Below are positions 9,487 to 17,975 of a DNA stretch of 64,000 bases, piece after piece. The notes below the pieces were generated by a model, which saw only the letters and a list, made by a program, of their open reading frames with translations, was not told the DNA's origin and ran no database searches. Position 1 is the stretch's first letter, and each line of letters opens with the position of its first letter. This stretch comes from Deinococcus roseus (GTDB lineage: Bacteria > Deinococcota > Deinococci > Deinococcales > Deinococcaceae), in NCBI RefSeq assembly GCF_014646895.1, contig NZ_BMOD01000010.1:100376-164375 (forward strand), given 5' to 3'. The position numbers were made by a program, and so were the translations under genes.

Positions 9487-10800
9487 TTACTCTTCCAGAC
9501 GCACTTCAATGGCTCTGGCGTGGGCTTCTAAACCTTCGGCACGGGCAATTCTGGCAGCAGCAGGACCGGTGGCCTGTAAGGTCTGTCGGTTCACCCCGAC
9601 CACGCTGATGATCTTCTGGAAGTCCCGCACGTTCAAAGGGCTGGAGAAACGGGCAGTGCCTCCCGTGGGCATCACGTGACTGGGGCCAGCAATGTAGTCT
9701 CCTAGCGCTTCCATGCTGTCCTCCCCGACAAAGACACCCCCTGCAGATTCAATCAGGCCCAGATACTCCCAGGGGTTTCTGATCAGCAGGCAAAGGTGCT
9801 CTGGAGCATAAATGTTGTTCAATTCAAAGGCCTGCTCCAGGGTTTCCACAATCACCATCTTCATGCGTTCCTGGATGCTCTCTCTGGCCATGCTCTGGTT
9901 GGGTTCAGGCAGGGTGGAAATCTGTGCTTCGATCTCCTCCTGCACAGCATAAAGAATCTTTTCACTGGTGGTGACCAGCACAGGTTCTGCGCCCACGTGC
10001 TCAGCCTGGGCCAGCAAATCTGCCACCACAAATCTGGAATCTGCCGTTTCGTCGGCAATCACCAGGGTTTCGGTGGGACCAGGCAGGGACTCAATGCCCA
10101 CCTGACCAAACACCTTGCGTTTGGCCAGCACCACAAAAGTGTTCCCTGGTCCAGCAATCTTGTCCACCTGGGGAATGCTGTCTGTGCCGTAAGCCAGCGC
10201 ACCAATGGCCTGCGCTCCGCCCACCTTGAAAACCCGGTTCACTCCGATTTCTCGGGCCGCCACCAGAATGGCCGGGTGCACCTTGCCAAACCGGTCTGGC
10301 GGGGTCACCACAATGATCTCTGGGACACCCGCCACTTTGGCAATCACAGCCGTCATGATGAGGGTGCTGATCAGGGGTGCACTGCCTCCGGGCACATAAA
10401 TCCCCACCCGGGACATCGGGCGCACAATCTGGCCCAGTGCTCCACCTGCACCATGGTTGATCCAGCCAGAAGTCGGCTGGTTCTGGTGAAACTCCCGCAC
10501 CCGCGCAATGCTCTGGCTGAGGGCTGCTTCCAGCTCAGAACCAATGCTGGCCGCCTGAAATTCAGCCTCGGTCACCTCCAGGCTTTCCACATGCACCCGG
10601 TCCAGCTTGCGGGTCCATTCCCTCAGGGCTTCATCCCCACGGGTTTTCACATCCAGCAGGATGCGGTCCACCACCTGATCTGGCGTGAGCCTTTCCCCGA
10701 AGGTTTTTTCAATGCGCTCCAGCATGCTCTCTGGAATGGCTTCTTCTCCAAAATTGCGTTTCAGTGCGGTCCTGGCCTGTTGATGGGTGAAAATTTTCAT
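9487..10800 (-). CDS. hisD: Histidinol dehydrogenase
   Basis: HisD oxidises L-histidinol to L-histidine in two NAD-dependent steps, the last steps of histidine synthesis. The 437-residue protein has the family signatures: PGGSAPLISTLIMTA, the GGAQAIGALAYGT and DKIAGPGN segments that bind NAD, GPTETLVIAD, and YAPEHLCL with the catalytic Glu-His pair. AGPSHVMPTGGTAR is the conserved C-terminal zinc/substrate region. The ATG overlaps the stop of the upstream gene in ATGA, implying coupled translation. hisD here ends a three-gene operon and is not beside hisG/hisZ, which lie 21 kb away. Confidence 0.95.
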   Translation of the reverse strand: MKIFTHQQARTALKRNFGEEAIPESMLERIEKTFGERLTPDQVVDRILLDVKTRGDEALREWTRKLDRVHVESLEVTEAEFQAASIGSELEAALSQSIARVREFHQNQPTSGWINHGAGGALGQIVRPMSRVGIYVPGGSAPLISTLIMTAVIAKVAGVPEIIVVTPPDRFGKVHPAILVAAREIGVNRVFKVGGAQAIGALAYGTDSIPQVDKIAGPGNTFVVLAKRKVFGQVGIESLPGPTETLVIADETADSRFVVADLLAQAEHVGAEPVLVTTSEKILYAVQEEIEAQISTLPEPNQSMARESIQERMKMVIVETLEQAFELNNIYAPEHLCLLIRNPWEYLGLIESAGGVFVGEDSMEALGDYIAGPSHVMPTGGTARFSSPLNVRDFQKIISVVGVNRQTLQATGPAAARIARAEGLEAHARAIEVRLEE

Positions 10801-11633
10801 TTCCTTCTGCTCCTGGGTTTGCGCATGTTGTTCTGTGTTTTGGAAATCACCAGTTCACTGCGGGGGTTTCTGGAATCCCGCACCTCGCGAGAAGCGTCTT
10901 TCTGGGCTTCCCGGTTTTGATTGTCCCGACCTTCACGGTTGTTGTCCCGGTTGTTCTGATTGTTGTTCTGGGCATCCCTGTCGCGGCGCTCAGGGCGCTC
11001 TGGCCGGTCACTGCGCTCACTGCGCTCAGGACGGCGGCGCTCTGGTGTGCGCACCAGCACCACATCCATGCTGCCCCCATCGATGGGCTGGGTCAGCTTG
11101 AAAGGCCGGAAGGGAGGTTCCATCTCGATGTACACCTTGCTGAGGCCCGGACGCAAGTAATACACCCGGGTCATCTTCTCCCCTTCCAGCGTGGAAATCA
11201 CCTGGTCAGGAAGGCGCTGGATGTGCACACTGGCCCCCACCATCGGAATGGTCAGGGCATGCTCCTCGTCAGGCAATTCGCGCAGCATCTGGATCAAACT
11301 CAGGGGATCCTGGTAATCCTGGGTCATGGGGATGGAGGCTTCATCTTTGCCCTGGCGCACCGTCACCAGACCGCTCTTGCGGTCAAAGAGGGTTTCAAAG
11401 CTGGTGCCCTTGCGGCCCCCGTTCTCGGAGCCCTCAAAGTAATAGGCACTGGTGCGGCTCTTGGGGCGCACCCGGCTGAGCTGCTCCCGGCGGCCCGTGC
11501 CCAGCAGGTGGTGTGAGAAGGAGGTCTGGGCCTTGATCACCCAGTAGTTGCGCTCCGCCTCGATTTTGACTTTCTGCTCTCCGATGGCCTTGTTGCCCAC
11601 CAGAAGCTGATACTGCAGTTCTTCAGCTTGCAT
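10797..11633 (-). CDS. Conserved hypothetical protein with Arg/Asn/Asp-rich tail
   Basis: A 278-residue protein of unknown function. I start it at the ATG at 11633 because GGGAGGG stands just upstream. Residues 1-190 look like a beta-rich domain (LQYQLLVGNKAIGEQKVKIE...) with some resemblance to DUF3108-type proteins, but I am not sure of that. Residues 195-278 are low-complexity, rich in R, D, N, E and Q, with RRPERSERSDRPERPERRDR-like repeats, and probably disordered and nucleic-acid or polyanion binding by charge. There is no signal peptide. The stop overlaps the hisD start by 4 nt and the start overlaps the upstream gene, so all three are probably co-translated. Confidence 0.7.
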   Translation of the reverse strand: MQAEELQYQLLVGNKAIGEQKVKIEAERNYWVIKAQTSFSHHLLGTGRREQLSRVRPKSRTSAYYFEGSENGGRKGTSFETLFDRKSGLVTVRQGKDEASIPMTQDYQDPLSLIQMLRELPDEEHALTIPMVGASVHIQRLPDQVISTLEGEKMTRVYYLRPGLSKVYIEMEPPFRPFKLTQPIDGGSMDVVLVRTPERRRPERSERSDRPERPERRDRDAQNNNQNNRDNNREGRDNQNREAQKDASREVRDSRNPRSELVISKTQNNMRKPRSRRK

Positions 11634-12039
11634 CGTGCCCTCCCGCGGGGCTCTTGTGGACGTGCACAACCCACCATTTCCCTTCTCTCTGTTCTAGCAC
11701 CCGGCTCTCGTTGACAGAGCGGTGGTGTATAACATCTCCCCGCACCGTGGAAAGCATCAGGGTGTAGCTGCAGACCGCCACCTGACCTGCGGCCAGCATT
11801 TGCACTTTCGGTTCCAGAATGCTGATGTGGCTGGTTGCACCCTGGGTGGCCCAGCTGTTTTCGATCATGAATTTGTGAAAGTCCAGCCCCTCCTGCCGGT
11901 GGGGGGTCACAAAATGCTCGTAGAGGGTCAGGTCCGGTGAGGTGGTGGATTGATAGGTCTCCCAGTCCCGGGAGTAAATGCTCTCAAGATGGGTTCTCAG
12001 GAAGGCGAGTACGTCCTGCATGAAAAGGTTGTACCACAC
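11623..12039 (-). CDS. SnoaL/CaMKII-association-like (NTF2-fold) protein
   Basis: A 138-residue protein with the cone-shaped NTF2-like pattern: an N-terminal helix pair (DVLAFLRTHLESIYSRDWETY), TTSPDLTLYE, a mid-region strand set and the closing GKWWVVHVHKS strand. Such domains serve as isomerases or association domains, so the function here is open. The start is GTG at 12039, 4 nt after GGAGGGG; an ATG at 12021 lacks a ribosome site. It heads the operon that continues into the hypothetical gene and hisD. Confidence 0.65.
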   Translation of the reverse strand: MWYNLFMQDVLAFLRTHLESIYSRDWETYQSTTSPDLTLYEHFVTPHRQEGLDFHKFMIENSWATQGATSHISILEPKVQMLAAGQVAVCSYTLMLSTVRGDVIHHRSVNESRVLEQREGKWWVVHVHKSPAGGHDAS

Positions 12040-12134
12040 CAGACCCCTCCATCACCTGAGGTGAATCCCAGAGAGGGTTTTTGAGAAGACAGAAATCAAC
12101 ACAAAAATTCAGCAGAGAATTCAGCACAGCCTGT

Positions 12135-13586
12135 TCAAAGAAAGCTCCTCAGCACTCTGGAAAGCACCTCCACTCCCCTTTTCAATTCAGACAGATCCAG
12201 ATGCCCATATCCCAGAATCAGGCCTTTTTGCTGCACAGGGCCGAGAGCGTAATTTTGCACATCCCGCACCAGCACCCCTCTCTGCAGGCAATGTGCCGCC
12301 ACCTGTTGAGCAGGGAGGGCAGAAGGGAGTTCCAGAAAAGCATGCAGTCCTGCTTCCAGACCTTTCAGGCGAATGTCTCTGGACAGGTGGTTGAGGGGCT
12401 CCAGGGCTGCCCTGAGTTCGGCATACATCCGGCGCATTTTGCGGATGTGGCGGTCCAGCGCTCCGGTCTGCAGAAAGTGGGTCAGCAGGTGCTGCATCAG
12501 GGTGGGGGTGTGATAGTCAGAAAGCTGCTTTAAACGGATGAGTTGCTGCATCACCACTGGAGGGGCCACCAGATACCCCATCCTGAGTTCTGGCGAGAGC
12601 ACCTTGGAAAAACTGCCCACATAAACCACCCGGCCCCGTGTGTCCAGGGAAGCCAGGGCGGGCAGAGGAGGTGCATCATAGCGGAATTCGCTGTCGTAGT
12701 CGTCTTCCAGAATCAGGCTGTCGTGCTGTTCTGCCCAGTCCAGCAAAGACAGCCTGCGGGTCAGGGGCATGCGGCCTCCCACAGGAAACTGGTGGGAAGG
12801 CGTGACATAAGCCAGCATGGGAGGCTGTGCAAAGGCCTGCAAATGCTCCACAGACAGGCCATCCTCATCCACGGCAACAGGAGCAAGGTGTGCCCCTCTG
12901 GTCTGAAACACCTGCCGTGCCAGCCGGTAACCGGGATCTTCAAAGGCCACCCCGTCCTCTGGATGCACCACCAGACGGGCCACCAGATCAATGCCCTGCA
13001 AAGCCCCTGCGGTCACCAGCACGTTCTCAGGGCCACAATGCAGCCCTCTGGAACGGTTCAGGTAAAGGGCGATTTCCTGCCTGAACGCCAGCAACCCCTG
13101 AGGGTCAGGATAATCCCCTCCCATGGGTTGCCTGGAGGCATGTTTCAGGCTTTTCTGCCAGTCTTCTGCATTCCAAAAAGCCGTGCTGGGCTGACACACC
13201 CGGAATTCCAGCACACCTGTCCTGTGGGGTGCATCCACCTGAATGTCAGGCAACATTCTCAGCCAGCGTCCTGCAGAGGGTGCTTTCAGGGGTGGAGTTG
13301 CACGCTGCACGCCTTTCCCTGTAAAAGTGCCAGCCCCATGCCGGGTGAACAGATACCCCTCTGCCTGCAAGGTTTCCAGGGCAGCCACCACCACATTGCG
13401 GTTCACCTGGTATTCCCGGGCCAGTTGCCTCTGGGAAGCCAGACGGGCACCTTCTGGAAGGACCCCTTGCAGGATGGCCTCCCTCAGGGCACGAACCAAT
13501 TGCTGTTCCAGAGAAACACCCTTTTTGCGTTCAAGGCGGATGGGAGGAACCACAGCAGCTCGGGGGTTTTTCGGTGTGGGGGTCAT
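12135..13586 (-). CDS. MocR/PdxR-type GntR regulator with aminotransferase domain
   Basis: A fusion regulator of about 483 aa. Residues 20-90 are a GntR winged helix (LEQQLVRALREAILQGVLPEGARL, then SQRQLAREYQVNRNVVVAAL). The rest is a fold-type-I aminotransferase-like domain with a PLP region (VLVTAGALQGIDLVARL, EDPGYRLARQVF, ILEDDYDSEFRY, YVGSFSKVLSP with the PLP-binding Lys). Such proteins often control vitamin B6 or amine metabolism. I take the ATG at 13586; the frame is open further upstream. A 17-bp direct repeat lies just before this start, as expected of MocR operators. The divergent neighbour is a rhodanese-like gene, which may be co-regulated. Confidence 0.85.
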   Translation of the reverse strand: MTPTPKNPRAAVVPPIRLERKKGVSLEQQLVRALREAILQGVLPEGARLASQRQLAREYQVNRNVVVAALETLQAEGYLFTRHGAGTFTGKGVQRATPPLKAPSAGRWLRMLPDIQVDAPHRTGVLEFRVCQPSTAFWNAEDWQKSLKHASRQPMGGDYPDPQGLLAFRQEIALYLNRSRGLHCGPENVLVTAGALQGIDLVARLVVHPEDGVAFEDPGYRLARQVFQTRGAHLAPVAVDEDGLSVEHLQAFAQPPMLAYVTPSHQFPVGGRMPLTRRLSLLDWAEQHDSLILEDDYDSEFRYDAPPLPALASLDTRGRVVYVGSFSKVLSPELRMGYLVAPPVVMQQLIRLKQLSDYHTPTLMQHLLTHFLQTGALDRHIRKMRRMYAELRAALEPLNHLSRDIRLKGLEAGLHAFLELPSALPAQQVAAHCLQRGVLVRDVQNYALGPVQQKGLILGYGHLDLSELKRGVEVLSRVLRSFL

Positions 13587-13588
13587 GG

Positions 13589-13629
13589 CAAAAGTGGTCC
13601 TGTCTTTTGAGACAAAAGTGCTCCTGTCT
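13589..13629. promoter_or_regulatory. Direct-repeat operator of the MocR regulator
   Basis: CAAAAGTGGTCCTGTCT at 13589-13605 and CAAAAGTGCTCCTGTCT at 13613-13629 differ at one base and start 24 bp apart. An inverted CACTTTT half-site follows at 13637-13643. On the minus strand a TATGCT -10-like box lies just upstream (about 13650-13655), so binding would cover the regulator's transcription start. Confidence 0.7.
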
Positions 13630-13673
13630 GGGGAGGCACTTTTCACCTAGCATAGCAGGCAGGAGGAATCCCC

Positions 13674-14123
13674 ATGACTGAAACCCTCAACATCAAAAGC
13701 CGCATTTCCCAGGTGCTCTCTGTTCCTGCCGCTGCCCCCGAAATCGCCTGGCAGCACTTCGCAGCAAAACTGACCGTGGAAACCGATCCGGCAGATGTGC
13801 ATTACGACCTGCAGCATGGGCTGGACAGCTTCATTTTGATTGATGCCCGCTCCAGCAAGCACTTTGAAGAATGCCACATTCCGGGGGCCATCAGCTTCCC
13901 ACACAGCAAAATCAATGCAGAAAGCACTGCACATTTCCCAAAAGACAAACCGATCGTGACCTACTGCTGGAGCGTGGCCTGCAACGGTTCCACCAGAGCC
14001 GCCCTGAAACTGGCCGCCCTGGGTTTCCAGGTCAAAGAAATGATTGGCGGCATCGAATACTGGCGCAGGGAAGGGTTTGCGGTGGAAGGCACGCTGGGGG
14101 ATGAAGCGCCTCTGGTGGGGTAA
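13674..14123 (+). CDS. Rhodanese-like domain protein
   Basis: A single-domain rhodanese of 149 aa, a possible sulfur transferase. The fold is clear: FILIDARSSKHFEECHIPGAISFPH (the DARS...HIPGA signature) and the active-site loop CWSVACNGS, where the first Cys is in the catalytic position. The sequence TYCWSVACNGSTRAALKLAALGF is the usual loop plus helix, and GGIEYWRREG closes the domain. A good ribosome site, AGGAGG, precedes the ATG. It is divergent from the MocR gene and followed by a terminator. The sulfur acceptor is unknown. Confidence 0.85.
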   Translation: MTETLNIKSRISQVLSVPAAAPEIAWQHFAAKLTVETDPADVHYDLQHGLDSFILIDARSSKHFEECHIPGAISFPHSKINAESTAHFPKDKPIVTYCWSVACNGSTRAALKLAALGFQVKEMIGGIEYWRREGFAVEGTLGDEAPLVG

Positions 14124-14136
14124 AAATCAACATAAA

Positions 14137-14161
14137 AAGGGCGCAGCGTGCTGCGCCCCTA
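14137..14161. terminator. Intrinsic terminator
   Basis: GGGCGCAG, loop, CTGCGCCC between the convergent rhodanese and acs genes, with an A-run before it; it could work in both directions. Confidence 0.7.
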
Positions 14162-14177
14162 CATTCATGATCTAAGG

Positions 14178-16115
14178 TTATTGCTGGGGAGCTTTCTGCA
14201 GCTTCTCAATCACCGAGACATCTTCCAGCGTACTGGTGTCCCCTTTGATTTCCTGTCCGGCGGCAATCTGGCGCAGCAGGCGGCGCATGATTTTGCCAGA
14301 GCGGGTTTTGGGCAGGGCTTCGGCAAAACGGATGTCATCGGGGCGGGCAATGGCTCCAATTTCTTTGGCAACGTGGGCTTTGAGTTCCTGCTCGGTGGCC
14401 TCAAAACCGGTTTGCAGGGTCACGAAGGCCACGATGCCTTCTCCCTTGATGGGATCAGGGCGACCCACCACAGCAGCTTCAGCCACTGCAGGGTGAGAGA
14501 CCAGTGCAGATTCCACTTCCATGGTGCCCAGACGGTGCCCGGAGACGTTCAGCACGTCATCAATGCGTCCCACAATGGTGAAGTAGCCGTCCTTGTCGCG
14601 GCGGGCACCGTCACCAGCAAAGTACACGTGGGGAATCTCGCCCCAGTACTGGGTTTTGTAACGGTTGTCGTCGCCGTAGACGGTTCTGAGCATGCTGGGC
14701 CAGGGTTTGCGCACCACCAGGAAACCGCCCTCGTCTGCGCCCAGTTCATGGCCGTCTGCATCCACAATGGCAGCGTCCACACCGTACATGGGCACTCCTG
14801 CACTGCCAGGTTTCATCGCGTGGGCTCCGGGCAGCGTGGTGATCATGATGCTGCCGGTTTCGGTTTGCCACCAGGTGTCCACCACGGGGCATTTCTCTTT
14901 GCCAATCACGGTGTAATACCAGACCCAGGCTTCAGGGTTGATGGGTTCACCCACACTTCCCAGCAGTCTCAGACTGGAGAGGTCGTAACTGTTGGGGAAC
15001 TCGCTGCCTGCCCGCATGAAGCTGCGAATGGCGGTGGGCGCGGTGTACAGGATGGTGACCTTGTGGTCCTGGATGATCTTCCAGAAGCGGCCCCAGTCAG
15101 GCTGGTTGGGCGCACCCTCGTACATCAGGACCGTTGCACCGTTCAGCAGGGGTCCGTACACGATGTAAGAGTGTCCGGTGATCCAGCCCACATCTGCAGT
15201 GCACCAGTAGATGTCGTCTTCTTTGAGGTCAAAAACGGTCTGGGTGGTCTGGTAGGTGTTGACCATGTAGCCACCCAGACCGTGCAGCACGCCTTTGGGC
15301 TTCCCGGTGGAGCCGGAGGTGTAAAGAATGAAGTGGGGGTGCTGGGCATCCAGGGCCACCGCTTCGTGTTCTGCGCTGACGTTCTGGACGGCATCAAAGT
15401 ACCAGACGTCCCGGCCTTCTTTGAAGTCCACGTCCTGACCGGTGCGTTTGATCACCAGGATGTGCTCCAGACCGGGGGTGTTCTCTGCAGCACTGTCTGC
15501 GTTGCGTTTTAAAGGAACGGTGCTGCCCCTGCGGTATCCACCATCTGCAGTGATCAGCACTTTGGACCCTGCATCGTTGATGCGGTCTGAGAGGGCTCCG
15601 CTGGAGAAACCTCCGAACACCACGCTGTGCACGGCTCCAATGCGGGCACAGGCCAGCATGGCAAAAGCAGCTTCGGGGATCATGGGGAGGTACAGGGTGA
15701 CCCGGTCTCCGGTTTGCACCCCCAGGTTGACCAGCACGTTAGCGAATTTTTTGACTTCAGCGGTCAATTCAGCGTAGGTGTAGGTGCGAACCTCGCCGTC
15801 TTCGCCTTCCCAGATGATGGCGGTTTTGTTGGGACGGTCCTGCAGGTGGCGGTCCAGAGCGTTGTAAGAGAGGTTGGTTTTGCCGTCCACAAACCACTGG
15901 GCGAAAGGCTCATTCCAGTCCAGCACCTTGCTGAAAGGCTGGAACCAGTGGAGTTCCGAGGCCACTGCTCCCCAGAAGGCTTCGGGATTTTCGATGCTCT
16001 GCTGGTACTTCTGCTGGTAGGTTTCAAGCGAGGTGCCAGTGGTGGTCTGGTACTGGTCGCTGGGATGGAAAATCCGATTTTCGTGCAGCACATTCTCAAT
16101 TGCCTTGTCGCTCAT
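14178..16115 (-). CDS. acs: Acetyl-CoA synthetase (AMP-forming)
   Basis: Acs activates acetate with ATP and CoA to acetyl-CoA. The 645-residue protein begins with the acetyl-CoA synthetase N-terminal domain (ENPEAFWGAVASELHWFQPFSKVLDW) and has the P-loop-like YTSGSTGKPKG, the acetate-pocket DTWWQTETGS, GDGARRDKDGYF with the hinge region, and the C-terminal GKIMRRLLRQIA, whose Lys is the residue commonly controlled by acetylation. I start at ATG 16115, 5 nt after GGAGGA; a longer reading from 16133 includes the ribosome site. A TATAGT -10 lies at 16149-16154 on the minus strand. Confidence 0.96.
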   Translation of the reverse strand: MSDKAIENVLHENRIFHPSDQYQTTTGTSLETYQQKYQQSIENPEAFWGAVASELHWFQPFSKVLDWNEPFAQWFVDGKTNLSYNALDRHLQDRPNKTAIIWEGEDGEVRTYTYAELTAEVKKFANVLVNLGVQTGDRVTLYLPMIPEAAFAMLACARIGAVHSVVFGGFSSGALSDRINDAGSKVLITADGGYRRGSTVPLKRNADSAAENTPGLEHILVIKRTGQDVDFKEGRDVWYFDAVQNVSAEHEAVALDAQHPHFILYTSGSTGKPKGVLHGLGGYMVNTYQTTQTVFDLKEDDIYWCTADVGWITGHSYIVYGPLLNGATVLMYEGAPNQPDWGRFWKIIQDHKVTILYTAPTAIRSFMRAGSEFPNSYDLSSLRLLGSVGEPINPEAWVWYYTVIGKEKCPVVDTWWQTETGSIMITTLPGAHAMKPGSAGVPMYGVDAAIVDADGHELGADEGGFLVVRKPWPSMLRTVYGDDNRYKTQYWGEIPHVYFAGDGARRDKDGYFTIVGRIDDVLNVSGHRLGTMEVESALVSHPAVAEAAVVGRPDPIKGEGIVAFVTLQTGFEATEQELKAHVAKEIGAIARPDDIRFAEALPKTRSGKIMRRLLRQIAAGQEIKGDTSTLEDVSVIEKLQKAPQQ

Positions 16116-16148
16116 GTCTTCCTCCGTGCTCAATGTGGTGTTTCTCCC

Positions 16149-16154
16149 ACTATA
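16149..16154 (-). promoter_or_regulatory. Possible -10 box of acs
   Basis: TATAGT on the minus strand about 34 nt before the ATG, giving a short leader that includes the GGAGGA ribosome site. No consensus -35 is seen. Confidence 0.45.
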
Positions 16155-16485
16155 ACGAGGTTTCTGAAATTCAGGGTTGGTTGTTTTGATGGAATTGCAG
16201 TGTTTCGGAATACTACTGTCTAAGTAACAAAGACACGAAAACGCCTGTTTTGGCCTGAGATTTGATCAGTGGTTCAAAAAATTTCTCTCACTCTGTGTTT
16301 CAAAATTCTGTTTCACAGACCGGATTTCCATCAAAAACACCTGTTAAAATTTTGAACAGCAGAAAAAATTTTCGTTTTCGTTCTCAAGTGGTATGGTGTC
16401 TAGGCTTCTGGACCAAAAAAAGACCTCCAGGCCAGTTTCAGTTCTGAAACCCACCCGGAGTTGTCTTGCGGTCTTCAAGGTCCGT
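16155..16485. other. AT-rich intergenic region between acs and exported-protein gene
   Basis: About 330 nt without a convincing gene. It is richer in A/T than its surroundings, with runs such as AAAAAATTTTCG near 16360. It should hold the end of the neighbouring exported-protein transcript and upstream promoter elements of acs. I see no tRNA, strong terminator or family repeat. Confidence 0.5.
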
Positions 16486-17643
16486 TTACTGCAGTTCTGT
16501 CACGTACACCTGATGGTTCTTTAAGCTGCCTTCAATCCAGGCCAGAAACAATTTGCCGTCTGGGGCAGCCTTTAAAACCGGGCTGTGGGCATCGTGGCTG
16601 GCGTCCATGTTGATGAAGCTGCGCAGCAGATTCCATTTTTTGCCGTCCCACACTTTCACATAAAGGGTGCGGTGGTCTTCGGCTTCTTCTGCCCAGGCGG
16701 CCCAGACGCGGCCCCTCTGGTCCACAGCCACCGAGGGTTTCTGAGCCCAGCGTTCAGGGTGCACGTTTAAGGAACCGCCCAGAGCAAGCCATTTCTCACC
16801 ATCCCAGCGTTTCACAAAGATGTTGGGCAGTCCGTCTTTGATTTCTTCAGGCCAGGCCACCACCGGACGTCCCGCTCCATCCAGCGTCATGCTGGGCGGG
16901 GTGATGTACACGTTCTGGCGCACATTTAAAGGTGTGTTTCCCAGAATCTCCCAGTCTTTTCCGGGCTGTTTGACTTTGACCCACAGGTTGCTGTCTGCAC
17001 CGTTCCCCTCGGTCCAGACCACCGTGCGTTTGCCATTCGCAGAAATCAGCAGCACAGACTCCGAAGCCATCTTTTTAGGGCTCAGGCCCAGCGAATCGGT
17101 GCGCTCCCAGATGTCGCCGTTCCAGTGCTTGATTTCCAGTTTGATGCCCGTCTTGATGATCTCGCTCCAGGTGATGGTTGGGCTGCCATCGGGCTCCACG
17201 GCCAGCGAACGGGAACGGGCCGCATTGGTCAGGTCAATCCCCTGACGCTGGTCCAGGTTGTATTCCCAGGTGTCCCCATTCCAGTGTTTCACCTCGAAGA
17301 TGTCGCCATCTCCACGCTGTTCGGTCCAGCCAATCCACACGTCACCCGTGGGACCCGTTCGGAGCATGGGGGTCTGGCCGGACTTTTCGGGTTCGGTGTT
17401 GATGCGCTCCCCAACCTGATTCCAGGTTGTCCCATCAAAACGCTTCACCCAAACGTCATCAATCTTGGTGGTGCGGTTGCGTTCGATCCAGGCCACCCAG
17501 GGCTGACCCTGCACATCAATCATCAGGTCCAGTTGAATGGCATCGTTTAAAGGATCCATGTTGAGGCCCTGCAAGGGTGAGGCCAGCGCAGGAGAAAGCA
17601 TCAGGGACAGGGCAATCAGGGCTGAAATGGCTTTTTTGGGCAT
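16486..17643 (-). CDS. Exported repeat protein, predicted beta-propeller
   Basis: A 385-residue protein of unknown role. Residues 1-21 form a Sec signal peptide ending SPALAS. The rest is built of six to seven repeats of roughly 50-60 aa. Each repeat has a VAW.E strand and, about 15 residues later, a (I/V)(F/W)VK(R/V)(W/F)DG..W segment: VWVKRFDGTTW, FEVKHWNGDTW, LEIKHWNGDIW, LWVKVKQPGKDW, IFVKRWDGEKW, LYVKVWDGKKW. This is the spacing of propeller blades like those in sialidase-type and Kelch-like proteins, without the sialidase Asp boxes. A good ribosome site, AAGGAG, precedes the ATG. Binding of an envelope or extracellular ligand is only a guess. Confidence 0.75.
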   Translation of the reverse strand: MPKKAISALIALSLMLSPALASPLQGLNMDPLNDAIQLDLMIDVQGQPWVAWIERNRTTKIDDVWVKRFDGTTWNQVGERINTEPEKSGQTPMLRTGPTGDVWIGWTEQRGDGDIFEVKHWNGDTWEYNLDQRQGIDLTNAARSRSLAVEPDGSPTITWSEIIKTGIKLEIKHWNGDIWERTDSLGLSPKKMASESVLLISANGKRTVVWTEGNGADSNLWVKVKQPGKDWEILGNTPLNVRQNVYITPPSMTLDGAGRPVVAWPEEIKDGLPNIFVKRWDGEKWLALGGSLNVHPERWAQKPSVAVDQRGRVWAAWAEEAEDHRTLYVKVWDGKKWNLLRSFINMDASHDAHSPVLKAAPDGKLFLAWIEGSLKNHQVYVTELQ

Positions 17644-17904
17644 GTGGACTCCTTTTCAGAACAACCTTCAAAATGCTTTTGAACCATTATTTCCTGCTTT
17701 GTATACAATCGCAACACTGAGCCTCTGGTCCCAATTCATGAACCCTTTCTGCCTTATTTTGAGCTGTGGAAACACGGGGCAAGCCTGCATTTCTCAGAAG
17801 GCAGAAAGCTGGAAGTGCACGTCCCAGAGCTGCTTGAGGAATAAACCTTTCACCCTTTCTTCTCTGTTGTTACCCCGAAAGTTCCCCTGTGTTTGTGTCT
17901 GTGT
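17644..17904. other. Intergenic region with two short palindromes
   Basis: No gene is evident. TTCAAAA-TGC-TTTTGAA at 17667-17683 lies 24 nt upstream of the exported-protein ATG, and the perfect 10-mer TTGTATACAA is at 17699-17708. Either could be an operator; the second also resembles a -10 region. Confidence 0.5.
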
Positions 17905-17931
17905 AGTCAAGATGGGCAATCAATCTTGACT
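17905..17931. promoter_or_regulatory. Inverted repeat upstream of fprA, overlapping TTGACT
   Basis: AGTCAAGAT, 9-nt spacer, ATCTTGACT: perfect 9-bp arms. The right arm contains a -35-like TTGACT at 17926-17931, so a bound protein could block or assist the promoter. No good -10 at 17 nt was found. Confidence 0.55.
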
Positions 17932-17975
17932 GATTCGGTAAACTTAAGAACAGAACTTAGTGTAAGGAGTACATT

